DNA of 64,000 nt from contig NZ_JAPNTZ010000009.1 of assembly GCF_026626335.1 (NCBI RefSeq), forward strand, positions 372,001 to 436,000, in the 5' to 3' direction. Every line of letters begins with the position of its first letter. Within the stretch, counting starts at the first letter, position 1. Position numbers and translations under genes: made by a program. Below the pieces are notes generated by a model. The model did no database searches. It had not been told where the DNA came from and saw only the letters and a list, made by a program, of their open reading frames with translations. This DNA comes from Paractinoplanes pyxinae. Its GTDB lineage: Bacteria; Actinomycetota; Actinomycetes; Mycobacteriales; Micromonosporaceae. This document shows, piece by piece, positions 31,738 through 40,412 of this stretch.

Positions 31738-34302
31738 CTACGGCAGGTATCGATTCTCGATGCTTAAACCGCGGAGTAAGGCTCCGGCCAGTTGGCCGGT
31801 GATGGCGTCCGGCGTGGTGAGCAGCTCAGCGGTTTGCGCAGTGAGGATCCGTTCGTAGGTGTCGTCGTCGTACGGCGGCATCGTGTCCTCATCGCCGTTC
31901 TCCAAGTGGTCGTAGGCAATTGCACCTCGAATGCCGGTGAGGCGTAGGCCGATGCCCCATGGGCCGTCGTAGCCTGCGTAGCGATGCGCGAGGTCACCGG
32001 CTAGCCGCAGCGCGCCGTCCACCAGGCCGATCACCAAGGCTGGCAGGATCACCCGGTGCATGTCGGGCACAGTTGTGTCCCCGAGCCGCCGCCACCTTGG
32101 TGGTGCCATCGCGCTCGCACGGCCGCAGATCACCCCGATCTGACCGTTCTCCGCGACCTTCACGGCCAGCAGCGAGTCCTCCCGGACCGAGCCGTCCTCG
32201 CGCACCCCGCTTTCGCTGACCATGCCGCTGCTGCGGCGCCGCCACACCCCTCTACCGAGATCAGGCGAGAACGACGATCCACCGCGTGCGGCGATCGCGC
32301 GCTGGATGGCAGTGTCCAGCTCACCGGTCGCGGACATGCTGCTGACCTCGGCGAGCGCGTCCACGGCTGTACCCGCCGGGTGAACTATGAGGAAAAGACG
32401 GCCGTTCTGCCGTTCGGCGGTGTCGGGCGTGGGATCGGTGGCGGCGAGATTATCCAGCAGCGACCTGATCTCCGCCGCAGTGGGCGGGGCGACGCGCACC
32501 GGCGCGTGGCCGGCACCGCTGAGGGGGGCCGGCAAGGGCGGAGGCTCGGCGGAGTCGATCACGTCGGGCGCTGCGGCCTCGCCGATCACCAGCTCGGCGA
32601 GCAGGGCGAACATCACCTGCGCCGAGGCGCGGGCGGCGAACTGCTTGTAACGGTCGTCCTTCTTGGTGTCTGCGTGATCCATGACGCCCTTGGCGACCAG
32701 CCAGGGCAGGCGTCGATCGTGGGCGATGGTCGCGATCGTTGCGCCTTCCATCTCGATCGCGGTGATCTTCCGGACACCCATCGCCTTCAAATCAGCCCAT
32801 TGCTTAGGGTCGGAGATGACCGAGCTGCCGCTGGCCATGGGGGCGGCCATGACTCGGAACGGTAGTTGCTGCGGGCCGTCGATGTCCTCATAGAGCCGCT
32901 GCAGTACACGATCGGACCCGGCGGTGGTCAGTGTTGGCCTGCCTGCCGTGTCACGCACGATGTAGCCGTCGTTCTCGAGACGGTCCAGGCGCGGCTTCCA
33001 GGTCCCGCTAGGAAAGTAGCGTTTGAGCGCGGGATGGTTGCGTGGCTGCTGCTCCCTGTACAGCTGCTCCAGAACCCACAGCAATGCCTCGTCCTCGGTG
33101 GCTTCGCCGTAGCTGGGTAAACCGGTGGGGTCGAACTCCTGCGCAGCACGCAACCACCGGACATCCATCGATAGTTGGCGGTGATCGCCTTGGAAGCCCG
33201 ATGGTGAGCGTTTGCCTTCATCCCACTCGAAGACCGGCTCGCCGACTACGACGTCGCCTAGGGCCGTTTCCTCAGGACTACCGGCGCATACCCCGGACAT
33301 GGCCAGCGCCAGCGGGCGTAGCCGGTCGGCGATCGTGGCGGCGAACGTGCCCGTCACGCGGCCGCCCATCTGGGTCGGCCTGGCCAGTGCCACGGTGAAC
33401 CGGGTTTCACCAGCGACGCGATACTCGCCCCACAGGTACGGCCATCCGTCCTGGCTTCGCTGCTCCCACCGGGCTACGCCAGGACCGTCTGGGTCGACGG
33501 CTAGAGCGACGTCGCGAGCCGTTTCGAATTCCTCCAGCAGGGCCGCGATGACCAGCACATCGACGCCGTTCCCGGTTCGTCTGGATTGGTCAGCGCTGTC
33601 GGCGTGCGTCTCACGATCTGCCGGAGGGGCAAGGCCAAACCCTGGAGCGATCACGCCACCTGATCCCTGTATCGCCGGTGCTGCCTGCGCCGGGCTGGGG
33701 ACTGCCGGTCGGGGGTCGGGCTCCCAGAACTTCGCACGCAGCTCCCAGTAGGTGTCCAGATTCTCGACCCGTCGGAAACGGCGGACGTCCCGGCCGATAG
33801 TGGCCTGCCAGGAGGGGGAGCCGATACCCCCGAAGCCAGTGGATCCCCACTGCTCCGTTACAAGGAGCGCACCTAGTCGATTCAGCAGATACCGGTCCTG
33901 CGCCGATGTGAGGCCGAGAAGCTCTGCTGCGTCGGTTGAGGTAAGGACCGGCCGTAGATGAGGGTTATCGGCTGGCGGGTCGAAATCGCGCTCCAGTTTG
34001 ACCGCGTGGCGCACGACATCAAGGAACAGGTCAAGCTCGCGCTGTGCCCTCTCTGTCGCTGCGGCGCCGGCGACCGTCAGCCCGATTCGGGTATCGGTAC
34101 CGATGAACACGTTGGTCCCGTGGGCGACGCCGTAGAGCAGGCCAGACGGCACCCGCGGGAGCAACTGTGCCGCGTCGAGCTCGTGCTCTCGGTTAAGCCG
34201 CTGATCGAGCGCGTGGAACGTGGGCCAGCGGCCCTCGCGTACCAGGAAGTCCCAGATCACCGTCAGGGCGAGCTGCTGGTCCTTGTTGACCGGCTCGGGC
34301 AT
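31738..34302 (-). CDS. Multidomain protein with nucleoside-phosphorylase (PNP_UDP_1) domain
   Basis: 854 residues from ATG 34302; the frame is open to 34848 but reads as non-coding beyond 34302, and no strong ribosome site is visible. Residues 1-190 are an actinobacterial N-terminal domain of unknown function, with winged-helix character. Residues about 230-530 form a phosphorylase-superfamily domain: VDVLVIAALLEEF at the start, GDVVVGEPV, IEMEGATIATIA (purine/ribose-binding Glu), and KGVMDHADTKKDD. A winged-helix segment (about 395-450) is inserted inside it. The last 270 residues resemble the C-terminal part of Schlafen/AlbA-type ATP-binding proteins. PNP domains serve as nucleotide-depleting effectors in NLR-like defence systems. 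Confidence 0.7.
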   Translation of the reverse strand: MPEPVNKDQQLALTVIWDFLVREGRWPTFHALDQRLNREHELDAAQLLPRVPSGLLYGVAHGTNVFIGTDTRIGLTVAGAAATERAQRELDLFLDVVRHAVKLERDFDPPADNPHLRPVLTSTDAAELLGLTSAQDRYLLNRLGALLVTEQWGSTGFGGIGSPSWQATIGRDVRRFRRVENLDTYWELRAKFWEPDPRPAVPSPAQAAPAIQGSGGVIAPGFGLAPPADRETHADSADQSRRTGNGVDVLVIAALLEEFETARDVALAVDPDGPGVARWEQRSQDGWPYLWGEYRVAGETRFTVALARPTQMGGRVTGTFAATIADRLRPLALAMSGVCAGSPEETALGDVVVGEPVFEWDEGKRSPSGFQGDHRQLSMDVRWLRAAQEFDPTGLPSYGEATEDEALLWVLEQLYREQQPRNHPALKRYFPSGTWKPRLDRLENDGYIVRDTAGRPTLTTAGSDRVLQRLYEDIDGPQQLPFRVMAAPMASGSSVISDPKQWADLKAMGVRKITAIEMEGATIATIAHDRRLPWLVAKGVMDHADTKKDDRYKQFAARASAQVMFALLAELVIGEAAAPDVIDSAEPPPLPAPLSGAGHAPVRVAPPTAAEIRSLLDNLAATDPTPDTAERQNGRLFLIVHPAGTAVDALAEVSSMSATGELDTAIQRAIAARGGSSFSPDLGRGVWRRRSSGMVSESGVREDGSVREDSLLAVKVAENGQIGVICGRASAMAPPRWRRLGDTTVPDMHRVILPALVIGLVDGALRLAGDLAHRYAGYDGPWGIGLRLTGIRGAIAYDHLENGDEDTMPPYDDDTYERILTAQTAELLTTPDAITGQLAGALLRGLSIENRYLP

Positions 34303-34788
34303 CGTCACGATGCGATTGTCCGCCAACGCGAACTCCGCCGAACGGCCAGGTCCGGGCTCGTCATCTACCCAGCTCTCAGCCACTTCGAGGCGGCACCCAA
34401 AAGAGGCATTCCGCAACAACACCACTCCGCGCCCACATGAGCCCCCCGCCAGCAACGAGCTCGATCTACTTCTTCGCGCACGCGGAGTCACCGGCGGCCC
34501 GGGCTGGTTGATCGACATGCTCGGACTTGTCCAGCTCCAGTTGGAGACCCGGCGCGACGGCCGCACGGCGAGCGAACAGGAGACCAACGAGAGCACCCAG
34601 GAGTCGTTCCCAATCAGCCAATCGTCCTCTGCCGGCCACACGAGTCGCTGCCCAAGCAGCCCGGTTTGACCAGATCGGCTAGAGTCTCGCCGAGAGGTCG
34701 GCGGTCGCCTTGGCACGGGGATTCGGGCGTCGCGGAAAAATCTTGGCGGAAGACTAGACGGATTCCGTGGTTCGCGAGATCCGATGGC
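34303..34788. other. Interval upstream of the phosphorylase gene
   Basis: 486 bases. The plus strand at about 34450-34669 has coding-like third positions and would encode a segment beginning ELDLLLRARGVTGGPGWLID with no clear start codon, so it may be a gene remnant. The promoter of the phosphorylase gene must lie here but is not evident. Confidence 0.35.
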
Positions 34789-35159
34789 ATGACCGACTTC
34801 AACGCCGAGGTCTTCAACAAGATCCTCGCCCAGCTGCCCGGCCCCCACGCGTTCTGGGTCTTCGGGGCGTTCATTCTCATCTCGATGGGCTACCGGCTGC
34901 TCGCCGAGCGGGAGCCTGGCCCTCGGCGTCGGACTGTTTGCCGTCGCCAGCGCCTACAGCTCGGCAGTCCTCTTCGCAGTCAGGAAGGCAACAGGATCTG
35001 AGCATATTGATCAACGGCGAGACGCGGACCGGACCTTGCGGTTCCTACTGTTCAGAGAGCCCCGAACATTCCAGCGCGACCGGGCTGCTGACTCTCTCCA
35101 GGAGGTCCCAAAAGAAGTCGGCCCGTCTAGATCACGCCGCAGAACAGCCCACCGTTGAC
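34789..35159 (+). pseudogene. Small two-helix membrane protein, frameshifted
   Basis: ATG 34789 opens a frame encoding MTDFNAEVFNKILAQLPG and a first hydrophobic helix (HAFWVFGAFILISMGYRLL). After LLAEREPG the frame loses character, while the next plus-strand frame continues with a second helix (LALGVGLFAVASAYSSAVLF) and a basic tail to TGA at 35157-35159. A single extra base near 34915 explains this. The intact protein would have about 120 residues and two membrane helices, a design common in effectors of abortive infection. It could also be a sequencing error. Confidence 0.5.
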
Positions 35160-35168
35160 AAGCCATGC

Positions 35169-35216
35169 GCGCGACATCTGTTCTGCGACGGCGCCTCCGC
35201 GGAACAGGTGTCGCGC
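35169..35216 (+). repeat. Long inverted repeat (19-bp arms)
   Basis: GCGCGACATCTGTTCTGCG (35169-35187) and CGCGGAACAGGTGTCGCGC (35198-35216) pair over 19 positions; the two non-Watson-Crick positions would be G-U pairs in RNA. The loop is 10 bases. A third partial copy, CGCAGAACAG, lies nearby at 35140. It may be a terminator for the small membrane-protein gene or a recombination/folded-strand site. Confidence 0.6.
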
Positions 35217-35776
35217 ACCAGCAATACGCTTCCGAACTGCCCAAACTCCCACGGGTGAGTCTCAGCCCCGAGAGAAGCCGCGCGATCAGATGTTTTCGAC
35301 CAAGAATGCGGTCGGTCCTGAACTTGAACGTTGGGCGTGATCACGCGATCGTTCGTGCAGTCGGCCAGGCAGGAAACGCGACCAGGCCGGGAGCGCGGCG
35401 GTCTGCTAGTTGTCACCGCTACGGCAGCAGCGCCGGGCACTGCGACGAGGGTCCGGCGCGTGGCGTTCGTCTACCACTGCGGTGCAAGATCCATCGATCG
35501 AAGGCGACCACCGTCAGGGACGAACACTCATATGCACGCTGGCGGGCGGCACACGGCGTCGGGTCTGGTGATCCTCGGTGGCAGATGCTGTTCCAGCCTA
35601 CGAGGCAGATGCCTTCGACCGCCGTCGGGCCGGGTAGCGACGGGTGTGGTGACCCGGCGGTGATCCTGTGCTGCGGCTTGGCCGGCCGCGTGTGCGGCAG
35701 CCAGGCCGCCCGGCCGGTGCATAACGCCCTGACCGGCGTCAGGGGCACTGGCTTTACGCAGGGTGATGGCTTCCGC

Positions 35777-35828
35777 GGGTGATCCGTGGGTGATCGGATG
35801 TTGGCGACCATTCCAGTACTACCGCGGC
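35777..35828 (+). repeat. 52-bp right-end repeat of segment C
   Basis: 50 of 52 bases match the segment B right end (27407-27458). In segment B the repeat abuts the att core; here the next bases are CTGAATCAGC instead of CTACGGATCAG, and the true att4 lies 166 bases further on. Confidence 0.7.
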
Positions 35829-35994
35829 TGAATCAGCACGGCCGATCGGGCGCTAACGACCCCGGTAGGAGCCTCTTCATGGACTCGGCCGCGACCTGCG
35901 GAAACGAAAACACGCTCTGAACTGCCCAAACACCTTCGCATCGAATGCGCCAGAAGAGTGTAACGGACTGTACTAATGACCACTAGTCATCTGA

Positions 35995-36037
35995 CTACGG
36001 ATCAGAAGGTTAGGGGTTCGAGTCCCTTCGGGCGCAC
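35995..36037 (+). repeat. att4: 43-bp tRNA-Arg(ACG) 3'-half direct repeat
   Basis: Identical to the other copies. The bases just left (CATCTGA, 35988-35994) match the 5' anticodon stem expected in the intact tRNA, the longest tRNA match in the window, but no D-arm or 5' acceptor strand is present. It is the right boundary of the island; ordinary chromosome follows. Confidence 0.9.
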
Positions 36038-36046
36038 AGCAAGGCA

Positions 36047-36086
36047 GAGGCCCTGAGTCGCGAAAGCGTCGCTCAGGGCCTCTTTC
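36047..36086 (+). terminator. Perfect hairpin terminator right of att4
   Basis: GAGGCCCTGAG and CTCAGGGCCTC form a perfect stem around a GC-rich inner stem with a GAAA loop, followed by TTTCG. Differing from the element-borne hairpins at att2 and att3, it is probably the original chromosomal terminator of the tRNA-Arg gene. Confidence 0.75.
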
Positions 36087-36179
36087 GTTTCCGGATTCAG
36101 CGTGGTTCACCGGAAAAGTTTTCGGGTCGGTGACAACGTCTTCCCCGGCACGTGGGTCTTACCGGTTGTGACCACCGTT

Positions 36180-36692
36180 ATGAGCCATCGAGCGGCCGGG
36201 ACGCACGGCGCGGAGCACGAGTTCCGCGTCTTCGTTCAGGGCATCGCCGATTCGCTGTACCGCACCGCTTATCTGCTGTGCGGGGACCGGTTCCTGGCTG
36301 ACGACCTTGTTCAGGAGGCTTTGGCCAAGGCCTACAGCAACTGGCGCAAGGTCCAGCGGGCCGACAGTCCGTCCGCGTATGTCCGCCGCATCCTGATCAA
36401 CGAGTCGCGGCGCGGCTGGCGGAAGAACCGGAAGTACGCCGTGGAGTCGGGCGGCCGGGTGCCGGAGCCGGCGGTCGCCGACATGGCCGACGGCGTCGTG
36501 AACCGGGCCGAGCTGCTGCACGCGTTGCAGTCGCTGCCGGCGCGACAGCGGGCCACCGTCGTCCTGCGATTCCTCGAGGGCCTGAGCGAGCGGGAAACCG
36601 CCACGACCCTCGGGTGCAGCGAGGGCACCGTCAAGAGCCAGACGAGCCGCGCATTGATCAAGCTGAAGTCCGTTCTGAAGGAAGAGTACTGA
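36180..36692 (+). CDS. SigE-family RNA polymerase sigma factor (ECF-like)
   Basis: 170 residues from ATG 36180. Region 2 is visible as LYRTAYLLCGDRFLADDLVQEAL and region 4 as LPARQRATVVLRFLEGLSE with the helix-turn-helix ETATTLGCSEGTVKSQTSRA. This is the actinobacterial SigE-like group, which lacks other sigma domains. The stop is one base before the start of the next gene, a membrane-anchored protein likely to control it. First chromosomal gene right of the island. Confidence 0.92.
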   Translation: MSHRAAGTHGAEHEFRVFVQGIADSLYRTAYLLCGDRFLADDLVQEALAKAYSNWRKVQRADSPSAYVRRILINESRRGWRKNRKYAVESGGRVPEPAVADMADGVVNRAELLHALQSLPARQRATVVLRFLEGLSERETATTLGCSEGTVKSQTSRALIKLKSVLKEEY

Positions 36693-36693
36693 T

Positions 36694-37677
36694 ATGTCCC
36701 ACGACACCGAGGATCGCCTCACCACGGCGCTGCAAAGCTTCCGCTCCGACCTGTCGTACTCGCCGGAGGTCGACAAGATCCTGGACCGGGGCAAGAAGAT
36801 CAGCCGTCGGCGGATCGCCTGGCGCGCCGCGGCCGGCGGTACGTTTGCCGCCGCTGCGGTCACGGCAGTGGCTCTCGCCGCTGGTGGCACCGGCGTCCCG
36901 GCCCGGTCGCCGGCGCCGAACCTCGCCGCCCCGGGCTCGTCCGCGACCGCCGAGCAGCCTCCGGTGGTGCGTCTGGTCGGCCACCTCACCACGCTCAAGC
37001 AGACCGAGGGCGACGCCACGCTGATCTCGCGCAGCCAGGCCTACACCGACGGCAAGAAGATCGACGTCTGGGACCTGCACGCCGACAACGGCGACTACTT
37101 CTTCGCCACGACCCGCGCCGGACTCCCGGCCCGGGTCGCGAAGGGCCGGTCGCAGATGGACAAGGCGGACGAGGCCGGCCGCAAGCGGGCGGTCGCCGCG
37201 GCGAAGCTGGCGGCCAAGGGCGACCTGAACGAGGCCCGTAAGCGGATGGCCCGTGCCTTCTACACCGGCGACAACCCGGTGCCCATCGAGGCTCCGGGCG
37301 CCGTCAAGCCGCTCTCGGAGGGGGCCAAGATCAAGGCGAAGATGTCGGGCACCAAGGCGGTTCCGGGCAACTACACCGACAACTGGGTGTGGAACACGTC
37401 GGTCGACGCGCTGCGCGACGGCGCCGGCGATCCGGCCGTCCGGGCCGGTGTGCTGCGGCTGCTGGACCAGATGCCGGAAATCGCCATCAAGGAGGGCACT
37501 CTCGACGGGCGGAAGGTCCTCACTCTGACCGCCGGTGCCCCGGCCGTCGACAGCCCGGAAAGCGTGGTCGTCGACGCCGGGAGCGGCATGCCCCTCAAGT
37601 ACACCAACACCTTCGTCACCGTCACCTACACGGTCACCCGGGTGACGCTCGCCGACGTCGCCGCCGGAAAGTTCTGA
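36694..37677 (+). CDS. Membrane-anchored partner of the sigma factor (CU044_5270-type)
   Basis: 327 residues. A 45-residue cytoplasmic N-terminus is followed by one membrane helix (about 49-68), then a long extracytoplasmic domain rich in Lys/Ala in the middle and ending in beta strands (YTNTFVTVTYTVTRV). Proteins of this layout are typically encoded immediately after SigE-family sigma genes in Micromonosporaceae and neighbours, and they are thought to sense envelope conditions and hold the sigma factor. No zinc-binding HxxxCxxC anti-sigma motif is present, so the mechanism is uncertain. Confidence 0.75.
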   Translation: MSHDTEDRLTTALQSFRSDLSYSPEVDKILDRGKKISRRRIAWRAAAGGTFAAAAVTAVALAAGGTGVPARSPAPNLAAPGSSATAEQPPVVRLVGHLTTLKQTEGDATLISRSQAYTDGKKIDVWDLHADNGDYFFATTRAGLPARVAKGRSQMDKADEAGRKRAVAAAKLAAKGDLNEARKRMARAFYTGDNPVPIEAPGAVKPLSEGAKIKAKMSGTKAVPGNYTDNWVWNTSVDALRDGAGDPAVRAGVLRLLDQMPEIAIKEGTLDGRKVLTLTAGAPAVDSPESVVVDAGSGMPLKYTNTFVTVTYTVTRVTLADVAAGKF

Positions 37678-37691
37678 TCACCACCGAAGAA

Positions 37692-37720
37692 GGGCCGAGT
37701 CGCAGTACGCGGCTCGGCCC
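37692..37720. terminator. Bidirectional hairpin terminator
   Basis: GGGCCGAG at 37692-37699 pairs with CTCGGCCC at 37713-37720. It lies between the convergent sigma-partner gene and the secreted-protein gene and can serve both. Confidence 0.7.
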
Positions 37721-37761
37721 CTCTGCTGCCCGGCGATCATGGCCGGGTACTTCTCGTGCCG

Positions 37762-39381
37762 TCAGTCGGCCGTGACGGTGAGGGTCACCGGGCCGCCGGG
37801 GACCGGCTGGGAGTTGGGGTAGTCCGGCAGGTCCCAGCTGGTGGACAGGCCGCTCTCGTCGGTCAGCCGGAAACCGACGGTGTAGGTGCCGGGCTGGACT
37901 TCCCACGGCGACAGGTAGATGTAGCTGTCGACGGTTCCGTCCGACTGCTGGCCCGTCCCCCCGAACACCTGGTAGACGGTGTCGCCCTCGGCGTTGTAGA
38001 CGCGTACCGAATACTGGTTGATCGGCGCGGTCTGGACCTTGGCCTTGATTTCGAGGTGGAGCGCGCGGTCACCGATCTGGCTCAGCGCGACAACCGACGG
38101 GTCGAGGGTGGCGCCGGTGATCGACGGCGGCGTGGTGTTCGGCTTGCGGCGTACCGTCAGCTTCGGATCGGGGGCGCCGTAGTCGCTGCCGTACACGGCA
38201 ACCGCGCCGGCGCCGTCGACGATGGCCAAGCCGGTGACGGTGCAGTCGGTGGAGCGCTCGAACATCACGAACTCAGCGGTGACCGTGCTGCCCGAGAGCG
38301 ATGCGGGGCCGTCCTGCCGGCAGCGGCCGTAGGGGCCGAACTCCAGGTTGACCGACGACAGGCCCTTGCGCAGCCCGGCCACGTCGAAGGTCACCTCGCC
38401 CTCGACGTCCTCGCGCCAGTTGTCGGCCTCGGCCGGGCTGATCGCGAAGTTGCTCGCGCTGACGACGGCGTTCGAGGTGACGGTGAACGGGGACGACTGC
38501 GGGTTCTTGAACGTGGATCGGCCGCCCACATTGTTGAAGACGACCATCTGCGCCAGCCGCCAGCTGCCCGCGGCGGCGCCCGCCGGAAGGGTCACGGAGA
38601 TGTTGCACGACATGTACCAGAGGTCGCCGCCGGAGACGGAACCACAGCGCGTGCCGGTGCTGTATTCCTCGTACTCCCAGGTGAATGGCGTGCTGACGCT
38701 CTGCCCACCCGGGCCGGCCAGCTTCAGGGTGCCCTTCCAGAAGCCGGACTGCGCATCCTGCACGCCGAAGTCGTACGTGACCTCGCGCGAACCGTCGCCG
38801 ACGTAGAGGTACGGCGGTGACGGCCGCTGAAGCGTCAGCGTCTCGACGCTGGGGCCGCTGCTGTCGATGCTGGTCGTTGCCGTGACGGTCGACGCGAAGT
38901 CGGCCAGCTTGGCCCGGCCGACCGAGAGCGTGAGGCCGTTGGTGGTCGCCGAGACGTTGGTGACCTCCCACGTCGTAGTGGTGGCGTCGGCCCAGCGCGG
39001 AACGCCGAGGCTGTATTCGTACGTGGACTCCTGCGGCGTACCGGAAACCCAGCTCGCGCCGTTGCAGCAGGTGTCGCCGTAGCTGAACTGCACCGTCTTC
39101 TCGTGCCCGACATACGCGCCGGTGACGCTGCTGCGCATCCGGAACGTGACGGAGCCGAAGAGATTCTCGGCGTCCGGGTCAGTGTTCTTGATCGTCCAGG
39201 TGAGGTTGTCGATGGCCGTGCCGGCCGAGGCGTCGACAGTCGGTTGTTCGAAGGCGAGGGCGGTGAGGGAGAGGCGGGGAGCGGCGGCCTGAGCCGCGGT
39301 GGCGCCGGTCGCGGTCGTGACGGCCGCGAACGCCAGCACCAGGGCACCGCGGAGGAGCCCGCGGGTGAAACGCAGATTCAT
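37762..39381 (-). CDS. Secreted beta-rich protein of unknown function
   Basis: 539 residues. A Sec signal peptide (RFTRGLLRGALVLAFAAVTTA, cleavage near AQA-AA at residue 33) precedes a series of immunoglobulin-like beta segments, for example VTFRMRSSVTGAYVGH and TYTVGFRLTDESG. Cys pairs (DTCCNG, RCGSV with SCNIS) suggest disulfides. No catalytic domain or wall anchor is visible. It is followed in the same direction by an LPXTG-type surface protein and secreted relatives, so a surface or matrix role is plausible. Confidence 0.75.
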   Translation of the reverse strand: MNLRFTRGLLRGALVLAFAAVTTATGATAAQAAAPRLSLTALAFEQPTVDASAGTAIDNLTWTIKNTDPDAENLFGSVTFRMRSSVTGAYVGHEKTVQFSYGDTCCNGASWVSGTPQESTYEYSLGVPRWADATTTTWEVTNVSATTNGLTLSVGRAKLADFASTVTATTSIDSSGPSVETLTLQRPSPPYLYVGDGSREVTYDFGVQDAQSGFWKGTLKLAGPGGQSVSTPFTWEYEEYSTGTRCGSVSGGDLWYMSCNISVTLPAGAAAGSWRLAQMVVFNNVGGRSTFKNPQSSPFTVTSNAVVSASNFAISPAEADNWREDVEGEVTFDVAGLRKGLSSVNLEFGPYGRCRQDGPASLSGSTVTAEFVMFERSTDCTVTGLAIVDGAGAVAVYGSDYGAPDPKLTVRRKPNTTPPSITGATLDPSVVALSQIGDRALHLEIKAKVQTAPINQYSVRVYNAEGDTVYQVFGGTGQQSDGTVDSYIYLSPWEVQPGTYTVGFRLTDESGLSTSWDLPDYPNSQPVPGGPVTLTVTAD

Positions 39382-39437
39382 GAGAATCTTTTACATCGTT
39401 ATCGATCTTTGCGCTGCCCCGTCCGGCGGGAAGCGCT

Positions 39438-40412
39438 TCAGGCCACGAACTTAGTCCGGCGGCGACGGGCGACCAGGAAACCGCCCGCGCCGGCCAGCAG
39501 GAGCACCAAGCCGCCGCCGGCCACCAGCGCCGTGTTCGAGCCGGTGAGCGCGAGGCCGCCGCCACCGCCCTCGCCGTCGGCCGGGTCGGCCGGAGCGGCG
39601 GGGCCGGCCGTCGGCTCGGTTGTCGGCGGCGCGGTGGTCGTCGGGGTGGAGGGAGTCGCGGACGTGGGGGTCGGCGTCGGCTCGGTGGTGACCGTCTCGG
39701 TGGGCTCCGGCGCGTCGGAGGGCACGGTCGGCATCGGGCTGCCCGGCGGCGGGGGCGTCGGCGACGTGCTGGTCGGGGTGGGCGTACGGAGAACGAAGTA
39801 GAAACCGACCGAGCCGCGCGGGTTGTTGCTGCCCTCGCCGGTCGGAAGAGGCAGATTCGCCTTCTGCAGGGTCAGCGGCGTCTTGGTGCCCCGGACCGGC
39901 TCGCGGCCCTCCTGGGAGGCGGCGTTGCGGGCCAGGCCGCTGATGCCACCGTTCTCGGCGGCGTACGACTTCGGGTACCAGCTGAAGTTGAGCGTGTGCG
40001 GGTACTTGATGCGGCTCGCGTCGGCCTTGCCGGCGATGGTCAGGGGCGCCAGCAGGTAGCTCGTGGCCGCCTGCAGGTCGGTGTCGAACTCGCACCAGGC
40101 GCCGTTGACGATGTCGTCGCCGTAGTACTCGCAGTTGGTCCAGTCGCGCGGCAGCTCCATCTCGCCCGAGACGTAGAGGTCGACGACGACCCCGCGTACG
40201 GGTGTGGCGCCGACGTTCGCGATGCCGGCCGCCACGGCCAGCGTCTGGCCTTTCTGGAACGGGCGGTACGTCTGCAGGTCGCCCGCGCTCGCGTTGGTCA
40301 GCGCCACGAGCTGCGGCTCCGGCTCGGCGGCGGCGGCTTGCGCGGTCGACGGCAGCGCGATCGTGGCGGCGGTGACGGCGACGGCGCTCAGCGCGCGGAT
40401 CAGGTGTTTCAT
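39438..40412 (-). CDS. LAxTG-anchored cell-surface protein
   Basis: 324 residues. Signal peptide (RALSAVAVTAATIALPSTAQA), then a beta-rich N-terminal domain, a Thr/Pro-rich wall-spanning linker (about 200-280), then LALTG, a hydrophobic helix and a RRRRTK tail. LAxTG is the motif used by class E sortases of high-GC Gram-positives. It should be linked to peptidoglycan. No sortase gene is nearby. The DUF11-like N-domain (conserved VAAGIANVGATPVRGV) suggests a structural role. Confidence 0.85.
   Translation of the reverse strand: MKHLIRALSAVAVTAATIALPSTAQAAAAEPEPQLVALTNASAGDLQTYRPFQKGQTLAVAAGIANVGATPVRGVVVDLYVSGEMELPRDWTNCEYYGDDIVNGAWCEFDTDLQAATSYLLAPLTIAGKADASRIKYPHTLNFSWYPKSYAAENGGISGLARNAASQEGREPVRGTKTPLTLQKANLPLPTGEGSNNPRGSVGFYFVLRTPTPTSTSPTPPPPGSPMPTVPSDAPEPTETVTTEPTPTPTSATPSTPTTTAPPTTEPTAGPAAPADPADGEGGGGGLALTGSNTALVAGGGLVLLLAGAGGFLVARRRRTKFVA

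Larger units (their letters stand above)
35160..35994. other. Decayed right end of segment C
   Basis: 835 bases without a credible gene; all frames are short or unlike local codon use. It contains a 19-bp hairpin (35169-35216), the 52-bp right-end repeat (35777-35828) and a further 166 bases before att4. Confidence 0.5.

Noticed and set aside
35829..35860. A fifth, degenerate att copy after the segment C right-end repeat
   Set aside because: CTGAATCAGC and a later GGGCGC resemble the core, but too few positions match to list it as a site; it is mentioned only as a possibility.
2948..36037. The four repeats as functional tRNA genes
   Set aside because: Only the 3' half (anticodon loop to acceptor) is present at each copy. 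No D-arm or matching 5' acceptor strand is found at the right distance.
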